From Rhodanobacter sp. (lineage in GTDB: Bacteria; Pseudomonadota; Gammaproteobacteria; Xanthomonadales; Rhodanobacteraceae): a stretch of DNA of 15,797 nucleotides. The notes below the pieces were generated by a model that searched no databases, was not told the origin of the DNA, and saw nothing but the letters and a program-made list of their open reading frames with translations. Below, in pieces: positions 1 to 6,882 of this stretch. The DNA lies in contig JAPHUU010000141.1 in NCBI GenBank assembly GCA_026193555.1, forward strand, positions 1 through 15,797. The letters run 5' to 3'. Every line of letters begins with the position of its first letter. Position 1 is the first letter of the stretch. Position numbers and translations under genes: made by a program.

Positions 1-165
1 GACCTGTTCCAGCAGGGCTTGATTCCGCCGTGGCAGCGCGGCACCTGCCCGCTGCTGTATGCCGGCGATGAACTGGTCGCCGTGGCTGATCGCTGGATCA
101 GCGCCCGCGGCAAGGCGATCTTTGCGGACGCCGGTGCGCAACCGAGCTGGCGTCCATCACCCTGA
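1..165 (+). CDS. tilS: tRNA(Ile)-lysidine synthase, C-terminal end only (partial)
   Basis: TilS attaches lysidine to C34 of the tRNA-Ile with a CAU anticodon, so that it reads AUA codons. Only the last 54 codons lie in the window, open from base 1 and ending in TGA at 163-165. The visible stretch LFQQGLIPPWQRGTCPLLY followed by AGDELVAVADRWIS is typical of the TilS C-terminal substrate-binding domain, where a PPW-R element and a 'plly.gdeLvaVa' strand are conserved. The catalytic N-terminal PP-loop is outside the window. The next gene, xseB, starts 73 bases downstream on the same strand. Identification rests on this short tail alone, so confidence is good but not complete. Confidence 0.82.
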   Translation, partial: DLFQQGLIPPWQRGTCPLLYAGDELVAVADRWISARGKAIFADAGAQPSWRPSP

Positions 166-238
166 TGCACCCGCAGAGCGGCTGGCGAGGCGCAATGCCG
201 ATTGATTCCACGCCGCCGCTGCGTTAGCGTTGCGGCCC

Positions 239-496
239 ATGGCCAAGACCGTTCCCGCACCTGATACCCCGCCGCCGGCAATCGACTTTGAGCACTCGCT
301 GGATGAACTGGAGCAGTTGGTCGCACGGATGGAGAGCAGCGAACTGAGCCTGGACGAATCGCTGGCCTCCTTCGAGCGCGGCAGCGGCCTGTACCGCCAC
401 TGCCAGCAATCACTCGAACAGGCCGAACTGCGTGTTCGCCTGTTGCTCGATCCCGAATCCCCTGACAACGCCGAACCGTTTGAACCCGAACTCTGA
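239..496 (+). CDS. xseB: Exodeoxyribonuclease VII small subunit
   Basis: XseB is the small subunit of exonuclease VII, a single-strand-specific DNA exonuclease formed with several XseB chains per XseA. The 85-residue product matches the usual size of about 80. The family signature is complete: [20 protein letters not shown], then [13 protein letters not shown], then a helix ending in QAELRVRLL. These form the two-helix hairpin of the family. The ATG at 239 gives [10 protein letters not shown]; an in-frame TTG at 230 would add three residues. Neither has a clear Shine-Dalgarno sequence. The 3' end overlaps the likely ispA start by 17 bases, implying translational coupling. The large subunit xseA is not in the window. 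Confidence 0.95.
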   Translation: MAKTVPAPDTPPPAIDFEHSLDELEQLVARMESSELSLDESLASFERGSGLYRHCQQSLEQAELRVRLLLDPESPDNAEPFEPEL

Positions 497-1379
497 ACTC
501 AGTGCAGCCCTGCAGGCACTGATCGTCCGTGCCGAACACGCGCTGGACCGCAGCCTGCCGCTGTCCGAACAATCCCCCAACGAGCTGCATCGCGCCATGC
601 GCTACGCCGTGCTCGGCGGCGGCAAGCGGCTGCGCCCACTGCTGGTCTACGCCACCGGGCATGCCTTCGGTTTCGATGGCCGCACACTGGACGCACCGGC
701 CTGCGCGGTCGAGCTGATCCACGCCTATTCGCTGGTGCATGACGATCTGCCGGCAATGGACGACGACGCCCTGCGCCGTGGCCGGCCCACCTGCCACATC
801 GTGTTCGGCGAAGCGATGGCGATCCTTGCCGGCGATGCACTGCAGGCACTGGCCTTCGAGATTCTGGCCAACGAGGTCGGACAGGGCAGCGATGGCGCGA
901 CCGGCATGGCCATGCTGCGTGCGCTGGGCCGCGCCTGTGGCGCCGAGGGCATGGCTGGCGGACAGGCGCTGGATCTTTCCGCGGTCGGGCGTTCGCTGAC
1001 GCTGGACGAACTGGAGCACATGCACGCCTGCAAGACCGGTGCGTTGATTCGTGCCTCAGTGCAGCTGGGCGCTTTGAGCGCCGGTACCGATACCGATACC
1101 CGGGCTGCACTCGATCGCTACGCGCACGCGGTAGGCCTGGCCTTCCAGGTCCGCGACGACATCCTCGACGTGGAGGGCGAGTCGGCGGTGATCGGCAAGA
1201 CCGCCGGCAAGGATGCTGCCGCCGACAAGCCCACCTTCCCCTCGATCATCGGGCTGGACGCCTCGCGTGCACGACTGGCCGAACTGACTGACGTCGCCCT
1301 CGCCGCAATCGCGCCGCTGGGTGAGTCCGGCGCTCTGCTGCGGGAGCTGGCGCACTACTCGGCGAACCGGTCGAGCTGA
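480..1379 (+). CDS. ispA: Farnesyl diphosphate synthase ((2E,6E)-FPP synthase)
   Basis: This cytosolic prenyltransferase condenses IPP with DMAPP and then GPP to give C15 farnesyl diphosphate, the precursor of quinone side chains and undecaprenyl phosphate. Numbering from the TTG at 480 gives 299 residues. [15 protein letters not shown] lies at 47-60, the first Asp-rich motif [10 protein letters not shown] at 87-96 with the two-residue insertion of bacterial FPP synthases, and the second motif QVRDDILD at 223-230. Tyr83, five residues before the first Asp, fits a chain-length stop at C15. The start is uncertain: the frame stays open to a GTG at 432, but that would extend well into xseB. The TTG at 480 fits the family length and overlaps xseB by 17 bases, although no good ribosome-binding site is visible. 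Confidence 0.95.
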   Translation: MNPNSELSAALQALIVRAEHALDRSLPLSEQSPNELHRAMRYAVLGGGKRLRPLLVYATGHAFGFDGRTLDAPACAVELIHAYSLVHDDLPAMDDDALRRGRPTCHIVFGEAMAILAGDALQALAFEILANEVGQGSDGATGMAMLRALGRACGAEGMAGGQALDLSAVGRSLTLDELEHMHACKTGALIRASVQLGALSAGTDTDTRAALDRYAHAVGLAFQVRDDILDVEGESAVIGKTAGKDAAADKPTFPSIIGLDASRARLAELTDVALAAIAPLGESGALLRELAHYSANRSS

Positions 1380-1388
1380 GCCCGCTCG

Positions 1389-1431
1389 CTGCAACAAAAA
1401 GGGCAGTCACCAGGCTGCCTTTTTGTTGCAG
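1389..1431. terminator. Bidirectional intrinsic terminator between ispA and the DUF4870 gene
   Basis: The arms CTGCAACAAAAAGGGCAG (1389-1406) and CTGCCTTTTTGTTGCAG (1415-1431) are complementary over 17 bp with one bulged G, enclosing an 8-base loop. The A5 and T5 tracts inside the stem serve as the U-tract on either strand. The element starts 10 bases after the ispA stop and ends 6 bases before the stop of the convergent DUF4870 gene, so it can end transcription from both sides. Confidence 0.88.
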
Positions 1432-1437
1432 GTATTG

Positions 1438-1875
1438 CTACTTGATCAGGCGCAAGGCGAAGGGATAGCGGTAACGCTCACCTTCGTTGGCCTTGATTGC
1501 CGCGATGATGGTGAATACCAGCCACGCCACGCCGATGATCACCCATAGCGGAATCGCGATGATCAGGCCGATGCCCAGGGTCATGATCGACAACAACAGC
1601 AGTGCTACGGCCATGATTGCCACGGTGATGTTGAAGTTGAGCGCCTCCTTGCCCTGGTCATTGACGAACGGCATGGTGTCCTTCTTGAGCAGCCAGATCA
1701 CCAACGGGCCGATGAAGCAGCCCCAGCCGCCGCCAAGCACACCGGTGAGCAGGGCACCGAGCAGCGCGGACAGATGCGCGAACATCGCCCACTGGCGTTC
1801 TTCGGCGGAAGGAACCCCGGCCTGCGCGGAATCGCTCGGCGGGGGTGGCGTGACGGACTCGGGTGGAACGCTCAT
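1438..1875 (-). CDS. DUF4870 domain-containing small membrane protein
   Basis: This 145-residue inner-membrane protein has a DUF4870 (Tic20-like) domain; its function is not established. A Pro/Ser-rich N-terminal tail (1-25) is followed by the family motifs RQWAMFAHLSALLG (about 28-41), PLVIWLLKKDTMPFVNDQGK (57-76) and EALNFNITV (77-85). Hydrophobic segments lie near 33-62, 84-104 and 105-127. The ATG has a good ribosome-binding site: AGGAG about 7 bases upstream on the minus strand. It ends against the hairpin shared with ispA. It lies downstream of pmbA on the same strand with a 124-base gap, so it probably has its own promoter, which I could not place with confidence. Confidence 0.9.
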   Translation of the reverse strand: MSVPPESVTPPPPSDSAQAGVPSAEERQWAMFAHLSALLGALLTGVLGGGWGCFIGPLVIWLLKKDTMPFVNDQGKEALNFNITVAIMAVALLLLSIMTLGIGLIIAIPLWVIIGVAWLVFTIIAAIKANEGERYRYPFALRLIK

Positions 1876-1999
1876 GCGTGTCTCCTCTCGTCAGCAGATG
1901 GCCGGCTGAGTTGGGCCGGACAGTCCAGATGCTAGCAAGTCCGCCCGTCCTTGCCGAGTGAACTTTCGGCACAGAAGGCGCCAGAAAACCGAACCCCGC

Positions 2000-3367
2000 C
2001 TACTCGCCCGCCACCGTCATCCGCTCCAGCAGGATCGAGCCTGAAAGAATGTGCGAACGCCGATCGACATCCGCACCGGTCGCCACGATTCCGCTGAACA
2101 TCTCGCGCAGGTTGGCGGCGATGGTGATCTCCTCCACCGGGTAGGCGATCTGGCCGTTCTCGACCCAGAATCCAGCCGCGCCGCGCGAATAGTCACCGGT
2201 GATGATGGACACGCCCTGCCCCATCACTTCGGTTACCAGCAACCCGGTGCCCATGCGCCGCAGCATCCCGTCGAAATCGTCGCGCGTGCCATCTGCGCTG
2301 CCCGGCTCGATGATCAGGTTGTGGATGCCGCCTGCGTTGCCGGTTGATTCCAGCCCCAGCTTGCGTGCCGAGTAGCTGCCGAGCACGTAGCGCGCCAGCA
2401 CGCCGCCCTCGATCAGGGCGCTGTCGCCGGTGGCCACGCCTTCGGCATCGAAGCTGCCCGAACCCAGGCCGCGCCACAACTGCGGCCGTTCCATGATGTT
2501 CAGCCACGGCGGCATCACCGACTTGCCGACGTGATCAAGCAGAAAACTGGCCCGCCGATACAGCGAGCCGCCACTGACGGCCCCCAGCAGATGACCGATC
2601 AGCCCGCGCGCGAGCTCCGGCGCAAACAGCACCGGACACTGCCGGGTCGACAGGCTGCGCGCGCCCATCCTCGCCAGGGTGCGTTCGGCCGCCTTGTTGC
2701 CCAGCGCCCTGGCGCTCATGAAATCGGCTGCCGCGCGCGCGCTGTCGTACCAGTAGTCGCGCTGCATGCCTTCCTCGCCGCCGGCGATCAGCGCCAGCGA
2801 CAGCGAATGACTGGTGCCGCGCTCGCGGCCGAAGAAGCCGTGCGAATTCGCATACACCGACACGCCCTGCCCGGCCTGCACGCCAGCACCGTCGGAATTG
2901 CTGATGCCGGCATGCGCGCGGCCGGTATCCTCGATTTCCCGACCCAGCTCGATCGCACCGGTCGTGTCGATATCCCACGGATGCCACAGGTCCAGATCGG
3001 GAAACTCCGTCGCCATGCGCGCCGCATCGGCCAGTCCGGCCGCCGGGTCGGCCTCGGTATAGCGTGCGATCGCGCAGGCCTGGTCGATGGTGGCCTGCAG
3101 CGAGTCCGGATGAAGGTCGGCAGTGCTGGCCGAGCCCTTGCGCTGGCCGAAGTACACGGTCAGTCCGAAGCCGCGGTCGCGGGTGTGCTCGACCGTTTCC
3201 ACCTCGCCCAGACGCACGTTGACGCTCAGCCCGGTATTGATGCTGGCGGACACCTCGGCCTGGCTGGCGCCGGCAGCGCGGGCGCGGCGGATCACGTCCT
3301 CGGCGAGTTCGGCCAGTCGGTCGAGTTCCTGATAGCTGGTGTCCTGATTGATGACGACTTCGCTCAC
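2000..3367 (-). CDS. pmbA: Metalloprotease subunit PmbA/TldE
   Basis: PmbA (TldE) is the partner of TldD. In Escherichia coli the heteromeric TldD/E protease trims the microcin B17 precursor and degrades the CcdA antitoxin; TldD carries the zinc site. The 455-residue product matches the family length of about 450. Recognisable parts are the N-terminal 'SINTGLSVNVRLGEVETVEH' region (43-62), RGFGLTVYFGQRKGSAST (65-82), ESTGNAGGIHN (340-350) and the C-terminal 'ITGDYSRGAAGFWVENGQIA' block (389-408). No HExxxH is present, as expected for this subunit. The frame is open further upstream, but the GTG at 3367 is chosen because AGGAAG lies about 7 bases before it and the protein then starts MSEVVINQD. 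It is divergent from the DUF1653-darP pair; tldD is 3.6 kb away on the same strand. Confidence 0.95.
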   Translation of the reverse strand: MSEVVINQDTSYQELDRLAELAEDVIRRARAAGASQAEVSASINTGLSVNVRLGEVETVEHTRDRGFGLTVYFGQRKGSASTADLHPDSLQATIDQACAIARYTEADPAAGLADAARMATEFPDLDLWHPWDIDTTGAIELGREIEDTGRAHAGISNSDGAGVQAGQGVSVYANSHGFFGRERGTSHSLSLALIAGGEEGMQRDYWYDSARAAADFMSARALGNKAAERTLARMGARSLSTRQCPVLFAPELARGLIGHLLGAVSGGSLYRRASFLLDHVGKSVMPPWLNIMERPQLWRGLGSGSFDAEGVATGDSALIEGGVLARYVLGSYSARKLGLESTGNAGGIHNLIIEPGSADGTRDDFDGMLRRMGTGLLVTEVMGQGVSIITGDYSRGAAGFWVENGQIAYPVEEITIAANLREMFSGIVATGADVDRRSHILSGSILLERMTVAGE

Positions 3368-3368
3368 G

Positions 3369-3399
3369 TTGGGCTTCCTGGAGGTTTGGCGGGTAGAAT
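3369..3399 (+). promoter_or_regulatory. Possible sigma-70-type promoter for the DUF1653-darP pair
   Basis: TAGAAT at 3394-3399 matches five of six bases of the -10 consensus TATAAT. TTGGGC at 3369-3374 could be a weak -35 with a long 19-base spacer. The site lies just outside the pmbA start and about 110 bases before the DUF1653 start, which fits a promoter in this divergent gap. The weak -35 keeps this tentative. Confidence 0.35.
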
Positions 3400-3507
3400 A
3401 AGCAGTTCGCAACCGCGAGTGCCCGATTGAGCCGAGCGTCCCCTTAACGCCCTGCGCCCGACATGGGGGCCACCGCGGCGAAATGCAAAGCGCTGCGGAG
3501 AAGGCCC

Positions 3508-3759
3508 ATGCAACCAGCCGCCGGCATCTATCGACACTACAAGGGTCAGCGCTACCGCGTACTGGGTACCGCACGCCACAGCGAGACGCTGGAACCGCTG
3601 GTGGTCTACCAGGCACTCTACGGCGAACACGGCCTGTGGGTGCGTCCGGCCGCCATGTTCTGCGAAACCATCGAACTGGATGGCGAGCCGATCGCCCGTT
3701 TCGCGCTGGAATCGGTCGAGCAACCGGCCGAGCCCGGCACCGACGATACGCATGCCTGA
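3508..3759 (+). CDS. DUF1653 domain-containing protein
   Basis: This 83-residue, probably cytoplasmic protein belongs to the DUF1653 family, whose function is unknown. Almost the whole chain is the domain: GIYRHYKGQRYRVLGTARHS (6-25), ETLEPLVVYQALYG (26-39) and GLWVRPAAMF (42-51), all typical wording. A charged tail EQPAEPGTDDTHA ends it. The ATG at 3508 is preferred over an upstream in-frame ATG at 3463 because a GGAGAAGG ribosome-binding sequence lies just before it and the domain starts at once. The stop is 29 bases before the darP GTG on the same strand, so the two are likely co-transcribed, divergent from pmbA. Confidence 0.88.
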   Translation: MQPAAGIYRHYKGQRYRVLGTARHSETLEPLVVYQALYGEHGLWVRPAAMFCETIELDGEPIARFALESVEQPAEPGTDDTHA

Positions 3760-3788
3760 TCCACGCCCCCTCTCCAGGAATTGAAAAC

Positions 3789-4343
3789 GTGAGCCCGAGC
3801 CGAAGCCGCAACCAGACCGAACTCGACGAAGAGGACTACGGTCCCAGCCGCACCCAGCAGCGCCGCGAGGCGCTGGCCGTGCTGGCGCTGGCCAGCCAGC
3901 TGATCGAGCTGCAACCGAGCCGGCTGGCCAAGCTCGAACTGCCCGACGACGTGCGTCGCGAAGTCGAGATCACCCGGCGCATGACCGCGCACATCGCGCG
4001 CAAGCGCCAGCTCGCCTACCTGGCCAAGATCATGCGTCGCTACGGCGAGGAGGACTTCGTCTCGGTGCGCGCCGAGCTGGGCGAAAACCGCGAGCGCCAG
4101 CGGCAGGAGAACGCCGCCATGCATCGCATCGAGGCGACCCGCGACCGGCTGATCAGTGACGACGAAGGCGCACTCTCCGAACTGATCAATGAACACCCGC
4201 AAATCGATCGCCAGCATCTGCGTGCACTGATCCGCCAGGCGCGCATCGAGAAGGACACACCGAACAAGCCGCCGCGCGCGTATCGCGAGCTGTTTCAACT
4301 GCTGAAAGAGCTGGCCCAGAGCGAGCCGTCGGCCATGCCCTGA
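3789..4343 (+). CDS. darP: Ribosome-associated protein DarP/YjgA (DUF615)
   Basis: DarP (YjgA, DUF615) associates with late 50S subunit precursors and promotes maturation of the peptidyl-transferase region. The 184-residue product has the expected size and motifs: an acidic start (ELDEEDYGPSRTQQRREA, 11-28), a helix with LAVLALASQLIEL, then SRLAKLELPDDVRREVE, ITRRMTAHIARKRQLAYLAK and an Arg/Glu-rich helical C-terminus with RALIRQARIEK. It is highly charged with no membrane segment or signal peptide. The frame is open upstream; the GTG at 3789 is chosen because AGGAA lies 8 bases before it. An yjgA gene divergent from pmbA is also the Escherichia coli arrangement, which supports both calls. 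Confidence 0.93.
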   Translation: MSPSRSRNQTELDEEDYGPSRTQQRREALAVLALASQLIELQPSRLAKLELPDDVRREVEITRRMTAHIARKRQLAYLAKIMRRYGEEDFVSVRAELGENRERQRQENAAMHRIEATRDRLISDDEGALSELINEHPQIDRQHLRALIRQARIEKDTPNKPPRAYRELFQLLKELAQSEPSAMP

Positions 4344-4426
4344 CCAGCAGCACCGGCACCCGGGCTTTGCAACCCCACCGCGCGTTCGCGCGCTCCGCCA
4401 CAGGGCCCGCACGCCCGGCATCACGC

Positions 4427-4455
4427 CGCCTCGACATCGAGGCGTCAATTGTTTG
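4427..4455 (+). terminator. Possible terminator after darP
   Basis: CGCCTCG at 4427-4433 pairs with CGAGGCG at 4438-4444 around a four-base loop. TCAATTGTTTG follows, which is only moderately T-rich. The element lies 84 bases after the darP stop and 66 bases before the next start. The stem is sound, but the weak U-tract leaves the function uncertain. Confidence 0.4.
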
Positions 4456-4509
4456 ATGGTCGTGGCAGGCTGCACGTGGTTCCGAGGCCCACCAAAGGAG
4501 CGACCGAGC

Positions 4510-5082
4510 ATGAGTCTGGATATCAGCATCACCCTGACCGATTCCGATCTGAAGCTCTTTGCCGAGAACATGCAGGGCGCCCGGAAGACAGCTGACAAGC
4601 TGGATGCGGTGAGCATTGTCGCTGCTGCCCGACGATTGCTCGAGGACACCAGGGACAAGGAACTCCCCGATTTCGTCGCCAGCCGCCTGAAGCACCTCAG
4701 CACGATGATCGCGATGATCGAGGATGCGGGCTTTGGACTGCCGGAGACCGATCGGGGCAACGTGCTGGCGGCGCTGGCCTATTTCTCCCGCCCGGACGAC
4801 ATGGTGCCGGACAGTGTGCCGGTACTGGGGCTGCTCGACGACGCGATCATGATCGAACTATGTGCGCGCGAGCTGCAGCATGAGATCGAGGCCTACAACG
4901 ATTTCCGCAAGTGGCGCGACGACGAAGCCACGCGCCGGGGCGAGAATGCCGCCGATCTGATGCTGAACCGCGTCGCATGGGCCGAGGTACGCCGCAGCGA
5001 GAGCATCGAGCGGATGCATCACAAGCGCGAGGAGTCGTATGTGAGCGGTGACTGGGCGCCGGTGCTGTTCAAGATCAGTTGA
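4510..5082 (+). CDS. YkvA-like DUF1232 domain-containing protein
   Basis: This 190-residue protein has a DUF1232 (YkvA) domain of unknown function. The diagnostic stretch is at about 88-117: ALAYFSRPDDMVPDSVPVLG followed by LLDDAIMIELC. It matches the family pattern 'Y.l.P.D.iPD.iPvlGylDD', in which the hydrophobic segment is thought to lie in or against the membrane. The N-terminal part (1-85) is helical without a recognised domain. The C-terminal part (125-190) is very charged, with EIEAYNDFRKWRDDEATRRG, and resembles a coiled coil. The ATG at 4510 is chosen because AAAGGAG ends 9 bases before it; a longer in-frame start at 4453 lacks this. It stands alone between two hairpins. Confidence 0.85.
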   Translation: MSLDISITLTDSDLKLFAENMQGARKTADKLDAVSIVAAARRLLEDTRDKELPDFVASRLKHLSTMIAMIEDAGFGLPETDRGNVLAALAYFSRPDDMVPDSVPVLGLLDDAIMIELCARELQHEIEAYNDFRKWRDDEATRRGENAADLMLNRVAWAEVRRSESIERMHHKREESYVSGDWAPVLFKIS

Positions 5083-5107
5083 AGCGGGTTTGCAGCGACG
5101 TCGAGAG

Positions 5108-5125
5108 AGGGCGCTTCGGCGCCCT
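5108..5125. terminator. Hairpin terminator after the YkvA-like gene
   Basis: AGGGCGC (5108-5114) and GCGCCCT (5119-5125) form a perfect 7-bp stem closed by the stable TTCG tetraloop, followed by TTCCTC. It starts 26 bases after the stop codon. The U-tract is short, but a UUCG-capped GC-rich stem at a gene end is a common terminator form in high-GC gammaproteobacteria. Confidence 0.72.
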
Positions 5126-5152
5126 TCCTCGTATCCGGGTTTGGCGGCGGCA

Positions 5153-5193
5153 GAAAAAGAATCGGGCGACCGATCTGCTGACCGGCCGCCCGA
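5153..5193 (-). terminator. Intrinsic terminator of the cytochrome-barrel gene
   Basis: TCGGGCGACCG (5162-5172) and CGGCCGCCCGA (5183-5193) pair over 11 positions with one mismatch around a 10-base loop. Read on the minus strand, the stem is followed by TCTTTTTCTG (complement of 5151-5160), a proper U-tract. It lies 35 bases beyond the stop of the minus-strand gene ending at 5228, giving that gene its own transcript end. Confidence 0.8.
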
Positions 5194-5227
5194 AGTCACT
5201 CATGCAACTTTGTTTCCGTTTGGCCGA

Positions 5228-6613
5228 TCAGATCGCCAGCCAGACGTAGAAGTACGTAGTGTTGTTGTCGCTGGCGTTGCGTCCCGCACCGTCCACGTTG
5301 TGCACCAGCCCGCTGAACTTGTTGTAGAACGTGTACTGCAGGCCGAAGCGCACATTGGCGTAGGGCTGCTTCCACGAAGAAGCCTGGCCAAACGGGTTGT
5401 AGTTCAGCTCGACGATGCCACCCTGGGTATTGGGCGAACCGTTGTTGCCGTAGAGGTTGAGGTCGTTGCTGCCATTGCTGGCAAACCCGGCCAACGTCAC
5501 GCCATAGGTGTTGCGGAACCAGTAGCTACCCTTGAGGTTGAACGAATCCAGCGTGTTGTGCAGGTTCGAGGAGCCATTGCCGCCGTCATAGGTATTGTTG
5601 AGGGTCTGCTTCTCGTGGACGTACAGTCCGTTGACCGTGACGATGCTGTCACCCTTGAAGTACTGGTAGTCGCCGGACAGCCCCAAGTCGTTGAAGTTGT
5701 CGGTCGGACCGGCCACCGGAATGTCATTTCCGTTGAGATCCGCACCCAGCCCGCCGAGCTTCATGTCCAACAGGAAGCCACCCACCGTGAAGTTGCCATG
5801 CGGCACCTTCAAGGTATACGCCACGCGTCCATACGGGGTGAGGCCAGACAGCTTGCCGGAATAATCAGCATTCACGTGATGGGTAAAGGCGATCGACAGC
5901 GAGCGGTAGGCACCCGCTTCCACATACCATTTGCCGTCAATCTGGGCATAGGCAGTGGCACCGATCGTCTGGCCACCCAATCCACCGAACAACATCGGTG
6001 CGGCGGGTGCACCCGGCACCATCTCCGAACCCATGTACGGGAAGATCCAGGCCGGCGCGCTATTGAACGCATCACTGATGGTCGGATTGTTGTTGACCGA
6101 GATGCCCCAGGTACCGCTGTGGTCGCCACTGCTGAACGGTTGCGCATAACGCACATCCGCATTGTCCCAACCCAGCAGATGGCCGTTCTGGGAATAGGTC
6201 GCCTGGGCGAACACACCCATGTGATCGCTCAGACGCCCGGCCAGGAACAACGAGGCCTGGTCCATCGACCAGTTGTTGTTGCCGCCAAAGCCACTCGGCA
6301 TGTCTGCCGGATCCTGGGCTTTCTTCGTATGCTCGAAAGATTCGACCAGCATCGCCGAGAGCGGCACCTTGGTGTCGTTGCCGACCTTCATGGTGTAGCC
6401 ATTGATCTTGAACTCGCGCCCGAACGGCGTCAGTTCAGGACCGAAGCCACCTACATGGCAGGCCGCGCAGGGCTGGTGAGTCTGACGCGCATAGGATGGC
6501 ACTGCCATCACCAAGGTTGGCGCCAGCAACAGGCAAGCTGCCGTTGCAAATTTTCGAAACAACCGGCCGGTGGTCTTGCCCCGATCCGGATTCCCCTCAT
6601 TCACCGCGTTCAT
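5228..6613 (-). CDS. Exported monohaem c-type cytochrome fused to a predicted outer-membrane beta-barrel (Cyc2-like architecture)
   Basis: The product has 461 residues. A basic start (GRLFRK, 16-21) and a hydrophobic stretch (ATAACLLLAPTLVMA, 23-37) form a signal peptide, probably cut near Ala42. The haem site CAACH (49-53) follows almost at once, in the context ARQTHQPCAACHVGGFGPEL, then TPFGREFKINGYTM. The remaining 400 or so residues are Gly/Asn/aromatic-rich alternating stretches, such as ADVRYAQPFSSGD and YANVRFGLQYTFYN, ending in the strand-like TTYFYVWLAI. This suggests an outer-membrane barrel with a haem at its periplasmic mouth, as in the Cyc2 iron oxidase; orthology is not shown. 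Only one CxxCH is present. The start has GAGGAG 9 bases upstream. It has its own terminator and an FNR-type box upstream. Alternatives are a porin-like cytochrome with another redox role. Confidence 0.8.
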   Translation of the reverse strand: MNAVNEGNPDRGKTTGRLFRKFATAACLLLAPTLVMAVPSYARQTHQPCAACHVGGFGPELTPFGREFKINGYTMKVGNDTKVPLSAMLVESFEHTKKAQDPADMPSGFGGNNNWSMDQASLFLAGRLSDHMGVFAQATYSQNGHLLGWDNADVRYAQPFSSGDHSGTWGISVNNNPTISDAFNSAPAWIFPYMGSEMVPGAPAAPMLFGGLGGQTIGATAYAQIDGKWYVEAGAYRSLSIAFTHHVNADYSGKLSGLTPYGRVAYTLKVPHGNFTVGGFLLDMKLGGLGADLNGNDIPVAGPTDNFNDLGLSGDYQYFKGDSIVTVNGLYVHEKQTLNNTYDGGNGSSNLHNTLDSFNLKGSYWFRNTYGVTLAGFASNGSNDLNLYGNNGSPNTQGGIVELNYNPFGQASSWKQPYANVRFGLQYTFYNKFSGLVHNVDGAGRNASDNNTTYFYVWLAI

Positions 6614-6697
6614 GGTCTTGTACTCCTCGCATCAGTGGTTGATTCATTGGTGAAGCTGCCATTAAGGCAAAGTTAAACCCAGCGTCAGCCGCCCTTA

Positions 6698-6711
6698 TTG
6701 ACTTAGGTCAA
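6698..6711 (-). promoter_or_regulatory. FNR/ANR/DNR-type binding site upstream of the cytochrome-barrel gene
   Basis: TTGACTTAGGTCAA is a perfect palindrome of the form TTGAC-N4-GTCAA, very close to the FNR/ANR consensus TTGAT-N4-ATCAA and to boxes used by DNR/NNR regulators. Its centre is 91 bp upstream of the minus-strand ATG at 6613. If it acts as a class II site at -41.5, transcription would start near 6663. TTTAAC on the minus strand (6672-6677) is a plausible -10, with four of six consensus bases. Activation at low oxygen or by nitric oxide is inferred; no regulator gene is in the window. Confidence 0.65.
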
Positions 6712-6817
6712 GTGAGTTCGCCGTGAAGGTCCACAGCCATTCCCCTACGGCCCGCCCCGCCCCCCTTGCCCTGAAGCTCGCCAGGCTCCTTGTCGAGACG
6801 TTAACTATTTGAAGAAC

Positions 6818-6882
6818 AATGCCTTGCCGGTGTTCCCTGCGCCACACGACGGATGGTCACTTGCGAATGCCTTGCCCCTGTT
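6818..6882. repeat. Pair of short direct repeats (17 bases, 2 mismatches)
   Basis: AATGCCTTGCCGGTGTT at 6818-6834 recurs as AATGCCTTGCCCCTGTT at 6866-6882, a start-to-start distance of 48 bases. Both lie in the non-coding gap upstream of the FNR-type box relative to the cytochrome-barrel gene. The function is unknown and chance is possible. Confidence 0.5.

Noticed and set aside
1925..1980. Small dyad GCCGA...TCGGC between the DUF4870 gene and pmbA as a pmbA terminator
   Set aside because: The stem is only 5 bp and no T-tract follows on the minus strand.
2531..3430. A 299-codon plus-strand open frame opposite pmbA
   Set aside because: pmbA is clear on the other strand; this product is low-complexity in Arg, Gly and Ala.
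3618..4760. A 380-codon minus-strand open frame opposite darP and the start of the YkvA-like gene
   Set aside because: It crosses several plus-strand gene boundaries with good starts and ribosome-binding sites; no domain is visible.
5048..6676. A 542-codon plus-strand open frame opposite the cytochrome-barrel gene
   Set aside because: The minus strand has a signal peptide, haem motif, ribosome-binding site, FNR-type box and terminator. The plus frame has no family resemblance.
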